From Synchiropus splendidus (lineage: Eukaryota; Chordata; Actinopteri; Syngnathiformes; Callionymidae): a stretch of DNA of 64,000 nt. The stretch lies in the NCBI RefSeq assembly GCF_027744825.2, contig NC_071336.1, positions 26,754,501 through 26,818,500 of the forward strand, read 5' to 3'. Shown piece by piece: positions 1 to 12,690 of this stretch. The notes beneath the pieces were generated by a model. The model saw nothing but the letters and a program-made list of their open reading frames with translations, made no database searches and was not told the origin of the DNA. Positions within the stretch are counted from its first letter, which is position 1, and each line of letters starts with the position of its first letter. Position numbers and translations under genes: made by a program.

Positions 1-1399
1 GGGGCTCGACATCCGTGGGTGGCGGGAGTTCGACTACAACAAGAAGATTAATAAGCTTTACACTGAAAATTTAGCTTCGTGCGCTCCGAATTGAAACGCT
101 GAATTAATTAGTCCTCATCTCGGCGCTGCTTTGCATATTATACAAATCACAAACAAACGGAAGAACGATGGGATTCATGATTCTTCAAGCGATGTTCCTG
201 TCCTTTTCCGAAGTTGCCTTGAAAAGCAGCTGAAATAGTCTCGCCGCTCTCAAGCTCTCTTGATGGTAAACCCGCACTCTGGCATGGAACAAATAGGCTT
301 TATGACAAGTCGACTTCTCTCAATCTGCAGCTGAGCCTCAACATAAGCACATGTATCAGGGAACAGCAAGCCGGGGGAGCATACAGCATATTCAGCAATC
401 AATGTGAACGTGAAACATGCTTACTGTTCACTGGACCGGATGGGGGTGTCGAGGGGGTTGGCGCTAGGGTGAGACGAGGGAAAGGAAAATCCTTATTCCT
501 GACGCGACATTTTTTTTTTTTTTTTCATGAGTCTATTAGAAAATAACTGCATTTGCAAAGACGAGGGAGGAATACATTATCGGCAGTTAGGCTGAAATGA
601 CAACACACATTGTACAGCGATTAGTTTACACAAAGAAGCTAATGGATCCAATATTAATAAGCAAGACACTTTGCTTTGTGTCTACGTGAGGAACCTCATC
701 AATAGCCGGAGCTGGGCCGGTCCAGTGTTTGAACTAATGAGGAAATGCTGTCTGAGGTCATATATGCTGCCACAGGAGCCTCTGGTTTTACTTCAAATAA
801 TCTCCGCTGGAAATGAGAAATCAATCCGCTGGATTATTCCATCTGCCATGTTTCACTGGATGGTCCTTGTATCAATACCACTGAATCAATGAGGTGCCTG
901 TGTAGAGCAACTCGATAACTGTTAGACAAAGACGGCCATGAAACACAATGGATTTGGCAAATCTACAGAGGTAATTTTGATTCATCGATGTATGGCCCTG
1001 AAGTAGAGTTCAGTGTTTTCACGCTTGCATTATCTACTCATTTTGTACGTCTCAAGAATCGACCTTCTGAGTCACTGACACCCCAACTTTTGAACACCAG
1101 GTTGATCGAGGAAATTCATCCCTAAAACGGCCTCTTCGCAGCAAAGGCAATAATATCGACACATATGTTTAGTGTTTCAGAAATATTGATATAAAATGAA
1201 TTGTTGCGAAAAGAATAGCACCTGGCTGTACTTATAGACAACATAGTACAGCCACGTGCTCAGATGCTCTCGCACCAGCCATGTACATAAGAAAAGTGTC
1301 CTTTATTTCTTTATGCTTTATATAAAAATACTTTCAAAAGTACACACTGGCATCACTCTCCTGGTGATATTTTGATTGAGCTAATTCGAAAGCACACTG
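1..1399. other. non-coding, nothing recognised
   Basis: I see no convincing exon, RNA gene or known repeat here. The only low-complexity element is a poly-T run of about 16 bases at 510-525. The one modest frame (671-892) has no recognisable domain and I treat it as chance. Confidence 0.6.
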
Positions 1400-1556
1400 G
1401 ACGCCTTCTTTTGGAGGTGTTTCAGGCAGCGTCTCAGGGTCCCTCAGTTGGAGCTGGTGGATATAAGGGCGTTTGGCGTGGCCTTCTGAAGCTGCTGTCC
1501 CCGCAACCCGGCAACGGATAAGCAGATGAGAATGGATGGATGAATGGATGGATAGA
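1400..1556 (+). mobile_element. LINE 3'-end fragment with ATGG tail
   Basis: The stretch resembles the 3' terminus of a non-LTR retrotransposon common in teleosts, recalled from general knowledge (RTE/Rex type; clade not certain). The best-preserved part is at 1491-1527: a CTGAAGCTGCTGTCCCCGCA block followed by ACGGATAAGCAGATGAGAATGG. It runs into a (GGAT)-type tail at 1532-1556, the usual simple-repeat end of this family. The region from about 1400 matches more loosely and is heavily mutated. It has no coding capacity and is a 5'-truncated dead copy. Confidence 0.65.
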
Positions 1557-1570
1557 TGTGATCCTCAACA

Positions 1571-1603
1571 CCGTGCGCTAACCACTGTTCCACCGCTATG
1601 CCG
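1571..1603 (-). mobile_element. tRNA-derived SINE head fragment
   Basis: On the minus strand this reads like the tRNA-like head of a fish SINE (GTGGAACAGTGGTTAGCGCA), including the Pol III A-box-like part. It directly follows the LINE tail. Only about 33 bases are recognisable and no B box follows, so it is a fragment. Confidence 0.5.
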
Positions 1604-2799
1604 TACACACATGCATTACGGAAGCTTCTATGTTCACTATACTGAAAGTAAAAGAAATGAATGGGGAAATCCAATAAGTACTGATTGTCCAATAAGTACA
1701 ATAAGAATTGTACGTTCACTATTGAGTCTGCTTTTACGTGTACTGCGGAGATCATGGTTGAGAAACACAGGCGTGTATTTAGTAAGTGGAACACACAAAT
1801 TATACAAATAACTTGCTCGCTGATATCGATGGAGTGCACAACCCAAATGCTGCTCACCGAGCTCAGAAAACAGTACCAACCGTCCCACAGCCACTCTCTA
1901 ATACAGGGGTCCTCCTCAGTGGATGCAGGTTTTTGTTCCTTGCTTATGTCTGTCATGTTGTTGTGACCCATAGACCCTCAATGGCATTGGCGGTTACTAC
2001 CATCGTCAAAGACGTATTTTTCGTTTTGCTTGCCAGGCATGTGTACTACACCATTTGTTTTGTATGGAGGAGTGACAGAGGATGAAGAGAGTCGCCCAGC
2101 ATTTTCAGTACCACAGTTTAGACCTGTAGCAACAGAGCCTGAAGTGGGCGGAGCTATAGAGTCAAAGCATGAGAGAGGTGACCACTGGACCTAATACAAA
2201 GGCAACCGTGGCAGGCTAACTTTTGCGGAAGCGTAAATATAGCCTATATTCATCATCCTGGCATTTCCTAGAAGCGCCCCACTTCCGGGGCAGTAAATCT
2301 AGCGGCGCCCTATTTCCAGTCCGAAACTGTGGTCTGATGATGCTTATTCTTAAGGTCACAGCAGGTCACTATTGGGTTTGGACTGGTGGAGAGGAGAGAC
2401 AGTGGACGTGCTGCATGATGAATGATGGCAATGGAGGCGACCTGCGGGGTTCATGAATGTGGTGATTGACGAGGGCAGGTGTGACCAGGGAGGATGATAA
2501 GGTGGAGGAAGATGACTTGAAAATATGAAAACTATTGAAAGCAATGCATGTGTTTCTTATTAATAGGGTCAAAAAAGTCCTCTCTTATTTGCAATAAATT
2601 AAAAAAATCTAATTTTGAAGTAATCATTAAAGCAGAAAAATGAAAAACTATACATTTATATGGACTGAATATGGATCAAGATGTGCTCCAAAACACCTCG
2701 CTCTGACCTGCAAAACAAGGAGCGGAATGAGACAGCACAGCTATGGAGACTAATCGTCTTCATTCTCCTGCTAAGAGACTCAAATGAAGGCAAATGTCA
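1604..2799. other. non-coding, nothing recognised
   Basis: Several overlapping frames of 60-175 codons occur here on both strands (for example minus 1444-1971, plus 1786-2085). They overlap one another in different frames and show no known domain, so I do not call a gene. CCAATAAGTAC is repeated at 1671-1681 and 1689-1699, which may be a small local duplication. Confidence 0.55.
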
Positions 2800-3180
2800 G
2801 CAGTTTATTATTAATGTCAGAATAATACAATGATTTATTCCACCCTTTATGACCGGCTTTGCCTCTAATTAGCTCGTATCTGCCTCACGAACGCGGCGTT
2901 ACTGTTTTTTGTCAAGTGTCGGCCGCCGTAGATCAAAATAAGGTTGCGTTTATGTCCCCGCACGAGTGTGTCGGGGCTTAGCTGCGCCGCATTTGACAAG
3001 ATATATTTTGTAATGTTGTTGGAACTCGCCCACAGAGAGCAATAAAATAAACGAACGGCATAAACAAAATGAAAAGCGTATTCTAATGCCTGTAGCCGTG
3101 GAGGGAAAACAAAAAAAAAAAAACATCTGTCCTGCAGCGCCGGCTCCCAACACGCCTTAATATTTAAAGCAATTCCACAA
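2800..3180. promoter_or_regulatory. candidate conserved non-coding element
   Basis: The sequence is free of recognisable repeats and has the mixed texture typical of vertebrate developmental enhancers. AT-rich homeodomain-like words (TTATTATTAATG near 2808, CTAATTAGC near 2866) lie beside CpG-containing segments (GAACGCGGCG, GTCGGCCGCCG). No exon signature is visible. This is inference from composition; alignment to other fish genomes would decide it. Confidence 0.35.
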
Positions 3181-4146
3181 AATAGATGGAGGATTTGATT
3201 TCTGTTGTCTGTCTCAGCAGTCGCGTGTCAGCGCCAAAAGAGGAAACAAAGTCGAGAAGTGTGAGTATACACGGGAATCAATCTATTATTCAGTCAATTA
3301 ATCACCACAAAAATGCATGTTTATCAGTTGTCTGTATCACTTTCAGCCTGATGGATTACATGCATTACGGCCCTGCTGCCGATCTGATTTGTATTCCTTG
3401 CTGTGCTGATTACAAAATTACACTGCTGATGCATTGGTTTTCTTCATGCAAGATTGATGGTACTGATGAACAAAAGGGATCGACGGCTTCTGAGCGCCAA
3501 ATGGGGGGAAAAATGCAGAAAAAAAACGACCAAAAAATGCATAGGCAGAGCACAGCAGGTTGCTGCTGTTATTCAAAAGTGAGGTCAAGAAGAGCCGGTG
3601 CCTCGGTGTGACCGGCTCTCAAACCCAACAAAACACCAGCTTAAAAAGTGGAGTTCGACAAAGATGAATCCCAAATTTTCCTTGTTGACTGATGCGAAAA
3701 CTTTTTTTAATATTGTACACCGTAGGGGGCGAAACCATTGGACGCGTCTTAAGTTATCATCTATAATTATGCTCACCATGACTGGTATGAAATTTGCATG
3801 AAACCAATGTCATGTCCTTCATGAGAGACTCACGCAGACTGCCAATTCTCTCCTTCATTTTGATCAGCTCCAGTTGCTCCCAGTGCAGCTGCACTCTACC
3901 CTGTTGAGTAGCCACATTGTTGTGTTTATCTCAGTGTAACTTTAAACACTGACAATGACAGAAACAGCGAAAAGGATCGCTTCATTCAGGGTCAGTTGCT
4001 GTGTAAATCTTATTGGTGACTGTCACCATCAAGGTTAGATTTGGTTTGTCACAACTTGAGAGAAGATTATATCTGCAACTGCAGAGGAAAATATAAAAAA
4101 AAGCTTTTACAATATTTGAATTGAGTGACTCTAAATCAGGTGTTTA
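3181..4146. other. non-coding, nothing firm
   Basis: The plus-strand frame at 3186-3611 (141 codons) ends in low-complexity K/Q/C-rich residues and matches no family I know. A weak CTCF-like GGGGGCG core lies near 3718-3731. Otherwise featureless. Confidence 0.5.
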
Positions 4147-4205
4147 CATATGGTGTCAAACTTATGGCCCGGAGGCCAAATCTGGCCCACTAAGTCATTT
4201 CAAGT
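4147..4205 (+). mobile_element. hAT-type DNA transposon end fragment
   Basis: The words GGTGTCAAACTTATGGCCCG and GAGGCCAAATCTGGCCCAC match the usual left end of hAT/Charlie-like elements in vertebrates (CAGGGGTGTCAAACTC...GGCCC). The opposite end is not obvious, so only one terminus is called. Related terminal sequence appears inverted near 47,765-47,804 and 51,521-51,565. Confidence 0.5.
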
Positions 4206-6812
4206 GGCAAGCAAGAGATTGAAAGTGAATTCAATGGTTATTAAAAGTGAGCCAAAAACAAGATTATTATACTTATCAATATCTCTACTCACAAAAAATA
4301 CAGAGCTCAAAAACTGTGGCCCTTTGCTTAATTTAGGTTAATATCCCAACTTCATTTTTTTTAAGGATGAAGCATTCTCAGTCTCTTGTATGCACATTTA
4401 GGGAAAAAAAGATGATGTCTACATGAGTCTGTTCGCATGGACTGACTGCAGTGGACCAAAACCAGTCGCTTATTTAAATTATTAATTATTATTATAAAAA
4501 CAAACACTCAAAGGGGCCTGCACAAATGTAATTTTTGTAGCCTTATTGGAGAATGCTTTGCCTGAATGTTCATCTAGTTTGCCGATATTGTCAGTGTATT
4601 GGAAAGAGCACTGCCGTTTCATATGGACAACAGGCCAAGTAGTACGCATCAAGACTTGTTTTTGAAGATATCCGACGACATGGAAACTGGTCTGACTTGC
4701 GACTGACTGGTGCCCTGTTCAGGGTGTCCCTCATGATCCACCTGAAGTGGCTGACATGGACAATGTGCGTCTCTAAAACAACTTGTGCACAAGTGCACTG
4801 ACCTCTTTTTGTGAAGTCAGAAATACAAACCAGTGCCTTAATAATTTGTCATAAATTCTGGATTATAGAGTGCACAGGAATATTATCCCCATCCACTAAA
4901 TTTAAGAAGGAAAATAGATCTTGTTCATACACAAGCCGCAGTGGTCTATAAACCACGGATGCAGTGGTGTAGTCTGCGCTGTTGGAAGGTCAGTGGTGCC
5001 TCCGGCTGAAAAATGCATGGGGATCACTTCTAAACTAGTTTTGAAAATGGGGTCCAGCATGGAGTCTGACTCAAGAAACAAGTTCAGCAATGTTCTGAAC
5101 TTGAATCATGAACTCCTCACATCTTTTATTTACATTAAAGCGCTTGAAATGTGACTCGCTCCGACATCACAGCCAGTCTCAGCTGCTGCTTCCTGTCTCT
5201 GGTCCTCCAGGAGATTGGCTCTGCTGGCGGAGATCTAGACGCATGGGCGAAAACAGTGCATTTTCAGTGCAATAAGCTCAATAAAACGGCTGTGATTTCA
5301 TAGATTTGATGTGACGAGGCTCAATATTTTGGCAGCATGTTGCTCTTTAGCATGTAAAATTCCACATATTAGATGCAGGGCTCAGACCGCGACATATAAG
5401 TAGCAGCTCATGGATATTTAGGTAGTTCCTGGTTTATGGCAAAAAAAAAATCATCCTTTCAGTGGGTGGTGAACTCGGCTGTGACCTTAGTACCTTAACA
5501 CTAGCTGCTCATTTTTTTCATGCAAACTTCTGTCACTTGTTTTCTCGTTGTCATGTATGGAAATGTGTGTCATGTGCTAAACACAGTGCGTAGTGTTGAG
5601 TACGTGCGGTTGGACCTTTCAACACTCCGGAGAATCACATAATAGCCTGTGTGACAGACAGGTATGAAACATGTGAGTTGAGTGGCAGTGCTGGTATGGG
5701 GGGTAGCTTTAGGAGTTTTTTTTTTGGCTTCTCCTTTTTTTTTTCATGTGACTCGGGGGTGTATTCCCTGGGTCTGTAGACAACCCCAGGCACTTCTCTC
5801 AACTTCACTAAGTCTGTGTCTCCATCAGCCTGGGATCATGTCTGCTCTAAGAGTGTGTGACTGAGTGTATGTTAGTGTGCCGGCGCTGTCTGTTGCTAGA
5901 CTATAACCAGCCACAGCAGGCTGGGACCAGTGGGAGATTGACAGATAATACCAGCTCACAGGCACACCACAACATTGCAGCACACACAGCAAAGGACTTG
6001 TGCAAGAAAATTTGTACGCACATATTTCCTTCTCAGACACAGACGCCCACGCTCGGAGGGTGTGTGTTTGCGCGTGTTATAGGCGGGGAATAGCAGGCGT
6101 GCCTTCCCCTGGGTGCCAGGTGCCGACAGGACATCTTCTGCTGGAGGCGGTTATCTGAGGACTAGCAGAACTAAAAGGATGGGGGAAGAGGGGGAGGCGG
6201 TGGGGATGGTGCAATGAGTTCTGCCAGCACACTGCTCCAACATGCAAAGACAAAACTGGCACTGCTTGAAAAGTACACACTGTCACATGGAAATGAGCAG
6301 ATCTAAGGTGAGCCGGGATCACGGGAAGACGCCGAAACGGGCCTGTTATGAAATTGATTTGTTCAGCAGATAATAAAGGAAAAACATCTCGAGTTTGCAT
6401 ATTTTAGCTGAAGTGCACTTTCAGTAAATGAGCACTTCCTGATCCTGCATTTAAAACTTGTAATGACACAAAGTAGTTTGCAGGTGGAAAAACACAATAT
6501 TGGCAGGGCCTGAAAAGCTCTTATTAGCAGGTAAAATCAAATTTGGGGCTGAATCAATAAAAACACTTTTTAATCTTATGACCTTGTTTATGTAATCAAT
6601 TGTCTGTTATTAAATCCGTCATGGAGGTTTTGTTTTTGCCCGCGGTTCGCTGTCTGTCTGGCCAGATAACTGTGAAGTTATGAAGGGATTTCAATGAGAC
6701 GTTCAGGAGACGGTGGTACTGGACGAAGGGACGTGAGTTAGATGTTGATGGTGTTCTGGATCTTCTGGGCTGCGCAAGCGACTCGTGAGCTTCTTTGAGT
6801 TTGACTAACATT
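4206..6812. other. non-coding, nothing recognised
   Basis: This is a long AT-leaning stretch with short frames only. Poly-T/A runs occur at 5444-5452 and 5717-5742. No domain-bearing frame, clear repeat family or RNA gene was seen. Confidence 0.5.
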
Positions 6813-7702
6813 AGTGTTGTGCTATGGAGAACATCTAACCCACGACTGAGACCAAAGCCTACCGAGACCGAGACCAAGACCATGGCCAATGAGGGAGACG
6901 AGACCAAAACCACAGCTGAAACCAAACTGAATAGAGAAGCAAATGTCGATCAGTCCTATCGATACACACGTTTATTTCAAATTTTTTCCTCAAGTCATTT
7001 TTTCAAAAGAAATGAAGAATTGATTTTGCCATCATTTTTCGGTTTGGGCTCTGCTTTGGTCTTGGTCTCACGCCTCTTCACTCCTCAGTGAGCAATGCTA
7101 CATGCAGAGAGCAGCCAAAGTCAAAGTCAGTCAAAGCAGACAGGTAGCGAGGAGTCGTTTCAGACTTATATTGTACGCTGTACACAGCGATCGAGCTGAT
7201 CAGCTAGTTTAACATTCGTATCGACTGTTGACTGTAGTCCCCGACATGGAGACGCCATCGTCAAATATTCAGGAGACTTTGCTGTCTCGGTATTACAAGA
7301 ACGATAGATGTGGAGTAACTAAAGTACAGAGTTGCGCTTTTGATCCTCAACCTGCTTAGCAACCATGCTAACGGTTGCTTACATGTTTACTGCAGACATA
7401 GCTGAAGCTCACGCAGCCGCACATCACTCAGTCCAGTCATACACGAGCTACTCTGCTACGCTAGCTGAGTCAAACTATTAACCTCATTGTCCAGTCATGT
7501 AGTCCAACAAAGAGAAACTAGAATTTCTCTCTAGCCGTTGGACTGAGCTGTCGCATTTTAAATGCATTTTAAAAGTCCGAACTTATCCGGACGAACGCAG
7601 TAATTTGGTTTTCTGAGCCGACATGTAAAAATGCTCATTGATCTCGGTCTCGGGTTTGGTGGTCCTGACGTCAAGACTAATTATGACTCGGCCTTCTCTC
7701 TG
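6813..7702. mobile_element. possible non-autonomous hAT-like element (GAGACC-rich)
   Basis: The left part (6813-6935) begins TAGTGTTGTGCTATGG and then carries many GAGACC/GAGACCAAG words. The right part (7640-7690) carries the complementary GGTCTCGG words and ends GACTCGGCC. Teleost genomes contain DNA transposons whose ends are GAGACCAAGACC arrays in inverted orientation, and this layout fits one about 0.9 kb long. A further GGTCTTGGTCTC word lies at 7057-7068. No transposase remnant is visible. No target-site duplication was confirmed and the exact ends are uncertain. Confidence 0.4.
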
Positions 7703-9106
7703 CCTTACTGGACTCTGGAAGTTTTTGTCAAGGCCATTCAAAACCACAGCTGCCATTCTTTTGTTTTTTAATGGTCTGGTTTTTTAAACAGTCGCCTGTT
7801 TGCCTCTATAGCTTCCTCTGCTAATCATGTTGTCGCAGAGGTTATGTATTAAGGCTCTTTGTTCATTTTGTAAGCAGAATAAATCTAAAATGAATGGACA
7901 TATTTCAACAAAACTTTCAGGTTTGGTTGGACACAAGCTAAGTGATGCGATGGATTTTAAGGCCCATTTATGTTCAACGTTACTGACAGAGCCTTCTGTC
8001 CGTACTCTGTCTTCACTTTGTCCGTAGCTCGACACATTGCTATGTACGTAGAGACACGAAGAAGACGCTGTTTTGACTATTTGTCAAGAGGTACGTTATG
8101 AATACTTCTTCCTCAGTCGCCATGTTTGTTTTGGGGTTTGTCGTCTTAAACTTTTGGTGGATATATTGAAGAACAGCAATACCAACGCAAAGAACGCATG
8201 GAAGTATGTGATCAGTGACGGTAACATTGTTTGAAAGGTACAGTTATAATTTTGTACATAAAGTGGGCATAAATATGACTTTAGTCTGACAGTTCTGTTG
8301 GGTTTGGTGGTGTCGACTGCAACCCCACTGACAAAATCAAGGGTACATGGTGCTCAAAGCAGCATCAAATTCTAAAGATTATTTAAATGTTGGGCAATAA
8401 ATTCAGGTGAAAATCAGTTTGTTTGCACGATCATGAACACTTTTGCTCACTCTAACTTAAAGGAGCATGAACTGCATAAAACTATTTCATTCTACAAACT
8501 ATCATGTGGTCAAATATAAATGAGGCTTCATGAAGACTGGGACTTTTCCTTCAGTATCCACCCATATTGCAAATCAAGTTGCAGAGTGTGTTTGTAGAGC
8601 ATCAAATATTTAGCTTCGCCGAGCCTCCAGATTAGAGATGAGTGTTGTTTTACAAGCAGCAGCACAAACTGACACTCCATATTCAAGCGTCCATCTCAGC
8701 AGTGAGGCGAAGCAAACTGCTGTCGTGATGCATGGGATTACAAAGATACCCAGACCTTGCAAGATCACAAAGACGCCGAGCACAGAGGAAGCCTGTTCAC
8801 TCTCCGCTGCATCCTCCTTGTTTATGTCCAGGAGATGTGGCAGCCAGGAGGGAATCCTCCACTGCCGTGTAATCTGGGCTTCATGCTTAGACGCAGCACA
8901 TGAAGGACGGGCTTATCTCTGGAGGTCTTGCTGTGAAGCAGCTTCTGGGAGGAGAAAGAGGATCTATTCTACTAAATAGATCTTTTGTGGAAACATGCCT
9001 TTCCTTCGATGTGTTGGCGCGCCGATGTTGCAGCGCGATAAAACTCTGTGGCTCTTGATATGAGTTTGTTTCACTTTTTAAGTCAGAGCTGGGACTCAGA
9101 AGAACC
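7703..9106. other. non-coding, nothing recognised
   Basis: The 113-codon plus frame at 8638-8979 has no known domain and no flanking splice context I trust. Otherwise plain sequence. Confidence 0.5.
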
Positions 9107-9140
9107 AGGTGGATTTTCTTAGCCACCTCTAAATGGCCTG
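9107..9140 (+). repeat. copy 1 of a short dispersed repeat
   Basis: Positions 9118-9140 are identical over 23 bases to 10507-10529 (core TTAGCCACCTCTAAATGGCC). Similarity continues for roughly 15 bases upstream with a few changes. The repeat family is not recognised. Confidence 0.7.
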
Positions 9141-9968
9141 GCTGTTAGAGAGTGAGCAGATTGTCAGTTTAATTCTAATGAGAGTACATACTTGGGAATA
9201 TAGATTTAGTTTCATGCTGTAATTCCCTTCACAGGACTGAAGGTGCGCACCTTATTGTAGATAGATGGAGCAGGTAGTGGAGGACACCCTGCACTGGAAA
9301 CCAAATAACTGGAAACAGGAGGCTAAATAGAACATGATGTGTGGCACCATCTCTGTGGTTCACCACTGACTAAAAACGAAAGACATTGAATCCGATTCCA
9401 GCTGTTTTATTTTGGGAAGTTTCCGCACCATTTGTTGACGTGTGATCTCTCTTTGCTCAAAAAGGAGTCTGTCAGATGGCGCAGTCGGAACACGGCGATC
9501 TTCAATTGCTTTAAATCAAAACAGCGTTTAATTTGGAGCCACGTGGTTAAAGCTTTTACAGGCCACTTAAATGAGTGGGCGGGACGAATTTGGGCCCCAG
9601 GCCTTGAGTTTGTGACATGTGATCTACTTTCACGGCAGCAAATCTAACTCCATTAGGTGCGAGTCTGTGAACGATCCTCGCTGTTCTCTCTTCAAAGTCA
9701 GAGCGAATTAAGCCCAGAACCCAACTGTTCCCCTGATAATGTTGTTAGCCACATCATAGCCCTCCTTCACAGACACCTCACTCGCAGCATGAAGACGCCA
9801 CAGCTAAAGAGCTGGACGGCCTAAAGTTGAGTGGCTTGGTGAGTGGTGAAACGTCCTGTGACAGAGACAAGCAGGGACAGTTTTGTTGACATCACTCGCA
9901 TTGGTGTATACTTGTAGCAGTGTAAATACTCTGGCAACTCTCTCGACCTCCACCACCTCCCTTAACAA

Positions 9969-10260
9969 AAAGTAGCATACTTGAAGTTTATTTTATTTAT
10001 TAAGTATGCTTGAGTATGTAAGTACACCAAGTGTACTACTGACCACATACTTCTAGTTTTCCACAAGTAAACCAATTTAATACTTACATTAAATTGGAAC
10101 CTTTTAAGTTTACAAAAGTACTCTTAAAAGTATGCTCCAAACCATATATTCTAGTAGTGTTAGAAAGTATACTAGCCTTATGCTTCTTCAAACTAAATTG
10201 GAACATTTTTAGTTTACTTAAGTATACGTTCAAGTATTCAATAAGTATACAAGAGGGACA
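9969..10260. repeat. AGTATAC-rich interspersed repeat, copy 1
   Basis: The stretch is dominated by AGTATAC/AAGTATGCTT words on both strands. A unit with TTGAAGTTTA...TTAAGTATGCTTGAGTATGT (9978-10020) recurs at 10648-10690. Inside it, TAAATTGGAAC followed by TTTTAAGTTTAC or TTTTTAGTTTAC occurs twice (about 10,089 and 10,195). Elements of this style are common in fish genomes and are probably non-autonomous DNA transposons, but I cannot name the family. The plus frame at 10094-10396 is a by-product of the AT-rich repeat. Confidence 0.5.
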
Positions 10261-10506
10261 CCACTATTGTACTCAGCATATTCTTCACATCCATATTTCA
10301 AATAATCTATGTATATTTTATGGTCACACTAATGATCTCTGTACATCATGTCCACAATCCCAAGGAGTACAGATGATAATGTGCATATCACCCTAGTGCA
10401 TCAGCAACTATTGACTAAAGCGCACAATACATGCCACCTATGGTTGATGGCAGAGGGTCACACTCACAGTGACCAACAAATATTTAGTCCGTTTCAGGAG
10501 GGTTTC

Positions 10507-10529
10507 CTTAGCCACCTCTAAATGGCCTG
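10507..10529 (+). repeat. copy 2 of the short dispersed repeat
   Basis: Exact 23-base match to 9118-9140, same orientation, 1389 bases downstream. The two copies bracket the first AGTATAC repeat, so they could be shared remnants of one element family or a local duplication. Confidence 0.7.
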
Positions 10530-10625
10530 TCAAATGAGAACAAAACAACAGAGCAAAAGTATGTTTTCTGCCCCCGTCATCCACTCCCATGATCCTTTGC
10601 ACAGTTTGTTTCTGGGTCGCCTCAA

Positions 10626-10790
10626 TAATATACTTAAAAAAGCAGTATATTTGAAGTTTACTTTATTAAGTATACTTGGGTATATGTATAAATATACTTC
10701 ACTGTACTACTGTTAAGTATTTCAAATGTAGTATGTCAAAAGTAAACTCATGTATACTTCCTTAGTCTTAATATAAAAGTAGTACTTGAA
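10626..10790. repeat. AGTATAC-rich interspersed repeat, copy 2
   Basis: This block repeats the 9969-10035 unit (TTGAAGTTTACTTTATTAAG) and continues with TATACTTCACTGTACTACTG, matching the CAAGTGTACTACTG near 10030 with changes. It has the same family traits and no coding potential. Confidence 0.5.
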
Positions 10791-12452
10791 CAACTCCCTT
10801 TTGCGAATGGCTGATTTTGTCCTAACATAGTGCACATATAAAGGCATTTTCCATCTGCAGCTGGAGACGCTGTGAAGACTACATGATCTCTTAATGCCTG
10901 CGTGGGTGTCCTCCTACATTCTAAAAACGCTGTTAAATGTTTGAATCTGAACTGGCCAGAGGTTGTAATGGGTGGAATTCATCAGTGATGTATGTGCAGA
11001 GCTTTTTCTTTGCCGGCTTGTGCAACATTTAAAGGTTTTTCTCTCTCTCTTTTTTTTGCCTCTGCAGCAAACCAGTGTGATGTGGAGAACCAGATTAATC
11101 TTGATGCTTAGACGTTCGTCTTTAACTGTTTATCCTGGAAAGCCAGGGGTGCTTCAGCCGATTCTGATGTCATCAGGCAAATGACAGGAGACATCTTGTT
11201 CAAACCACTTAAGATCCTTTTCTTTATCCGGAGAAGCTGCGTCTGAACAACCGTTCCCTTATAGCTGACCGAGCTCATCCATCTCTGAGAGGGATGCGCC
11301 CGGCACAGTTGCTGTTGTTTCTATCTGAGGTCTTCTCTTCTCTTGGTGACCTTAAAGGTTTTGCCTCCACATTGTTGAAGTCATATGCCATGCATTTGAT
11401 GTGTGATGATAGCTATTAAATTGAACAATGCAGCTAATGGGTGCGAGTGAAAGGTGACAGACCGCTCTCTATCGAATGTTGGGCAGAACTGAAAACAATC
11501 TACACATTTTTTACATTTTGGGACATATTAAAGTCAAAGTTTAGGCCCAGATTTCTCTTGGTTGTAGCCACCAGTGCAATGTGTCGTCATTGCTTAAGCA
11601 TTGTTTGCCTCCTCAAGTTGTATTTTTTAAATTAATAAATGTAGTTTTTGTAAGGTTTTGAGGGGTCGCTTCCATGATCAATATCATCTTTTGCTTTCAG
11701 TGTTTTGTATTCCATCAGCCTTGTCTCGACTTCACAAAGTTGGCATTCACTCTACAGATAATTATGATGCATAGTTACACTGCAAAGCGTCTAAGATCAT
11801 CAGTCTCACTTTATCACCCAACACATTCTCTGGCTGCACTGGGTCATTGAGTTTGATGGCGAGTACACAGGGAGACTCCCACAGGTGAATGCGATATCCT
11901 TCAGGAGTCGAATTCTGGCACCAAGCATCTTAGTGGTTAGTTTCAAAATACACGACTTGTATTTGATCAACTCCATGTTGTAACACAAATCCCATAGCGT
12001 AACATGTTGACGTTGGAGAGGACGTTTGAGGGACTTTGAAGAGCACGTTGTTGTGTGAAGAATCCCATGACTTACCGAACTCCATCTTTCATTGACGGTA
12101 CATGACACGCTGACCCATGGCGTCAGCATTTTTGTATGCAACACTGAAGGCGGCCTACGGCGTCAACATGGGTTGCAAAAGTCCACTTTTCCCAATATAT
12201 ATATACATATATGTATATGTATTTCACCATGGGAGTGAGGATGTGTGGCTCATGTGTGCTCTTGAAACACCTACCGACATCTGTTTTCCCATCTTGCATC
12301 GAACGCCCTTCATCTCTTGGATGTTCCTGGATTGAATGTGCGAAGTATCCACCCCGTTAAACAGTATTTGGTCAGCTCGAAATACATTGTGGATGAAAAT
12401 TCTCACTCCTAACCTGGACCATATTGTCAATTGTCATTTGGACTTAAGCATC
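10791..12452. other. non-coding; possible small LINE scrap
   Basis: Mostly featureless. At about 11,262-11,300 the words TGACCGAGCTCATCCATCTC and TGAGAGG resemble part of the antisense strand of the LINE family seen at 1.4, 37.1, 47.9 and 57.6 kb; I give this low weight. An AT-alternating tract (TATATACATATATG) lies at 12,195-12,222. Confidence 0.45.
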
Positions 12453-12690
12453 TGTTGCGACATGGTAGAGTGGTCAGCCTGTGACTGAAAGGTTGCTGGC
12501 TTTATCCCAGCTCCTGATGTGTTCCTGAGCAACACACTCAACCCCAGCTTGCTCCTGGTGGGTCAGATGGAGCGCTGCATTGCAGCCTACTACCAACAGT
12601 GTGTGAATGTGTGTGTGAATGGGTGACTTCGGCTTCGGTGGCAGGATAAGCATGGACAACACTATGCAAGTTTCTATTTACATAAGGAGA
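12453..12690 (+). mobile_element. tRNA-derived SINE
   Basis: The head is tRNA-like, with an A-box-like TGGTAGAGTGG at 12,463-12,473 and a degenerate B box (GGCTTTATCCC, for GGTTCGATCCC) at 12,498-12,508. The body contains words recalled from a common teleost SINE: CCCCAGCTTGCTCCTGGTGG, then TGTGTGAATGTGTGTG and GAATGGGTGA at about 12,598-12,626. The 3' part (CACTATGCAAG...CTATTTAC) is a degenerate version of that family's GCGCTATATAAATACAAG tail. The B-box change suggests an old copy that Pol III no longer transcribes well. Confidence 0.75.

Noticed and set aside
1444..1971. Longest frame in the window (175 codons, minus strand)
   Set aside because: It starts in unrelated sequence, runs through SINE and LINE scraps, is overlapped by several frames on both strands and has no domain.
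12463..12508. Possible functional tRNA gene
   Set aside because: A- and B-box-like words are present, but the downstream body is that of a SINE, the B box is mutated and no tRNA cloverleaf can be drawn.
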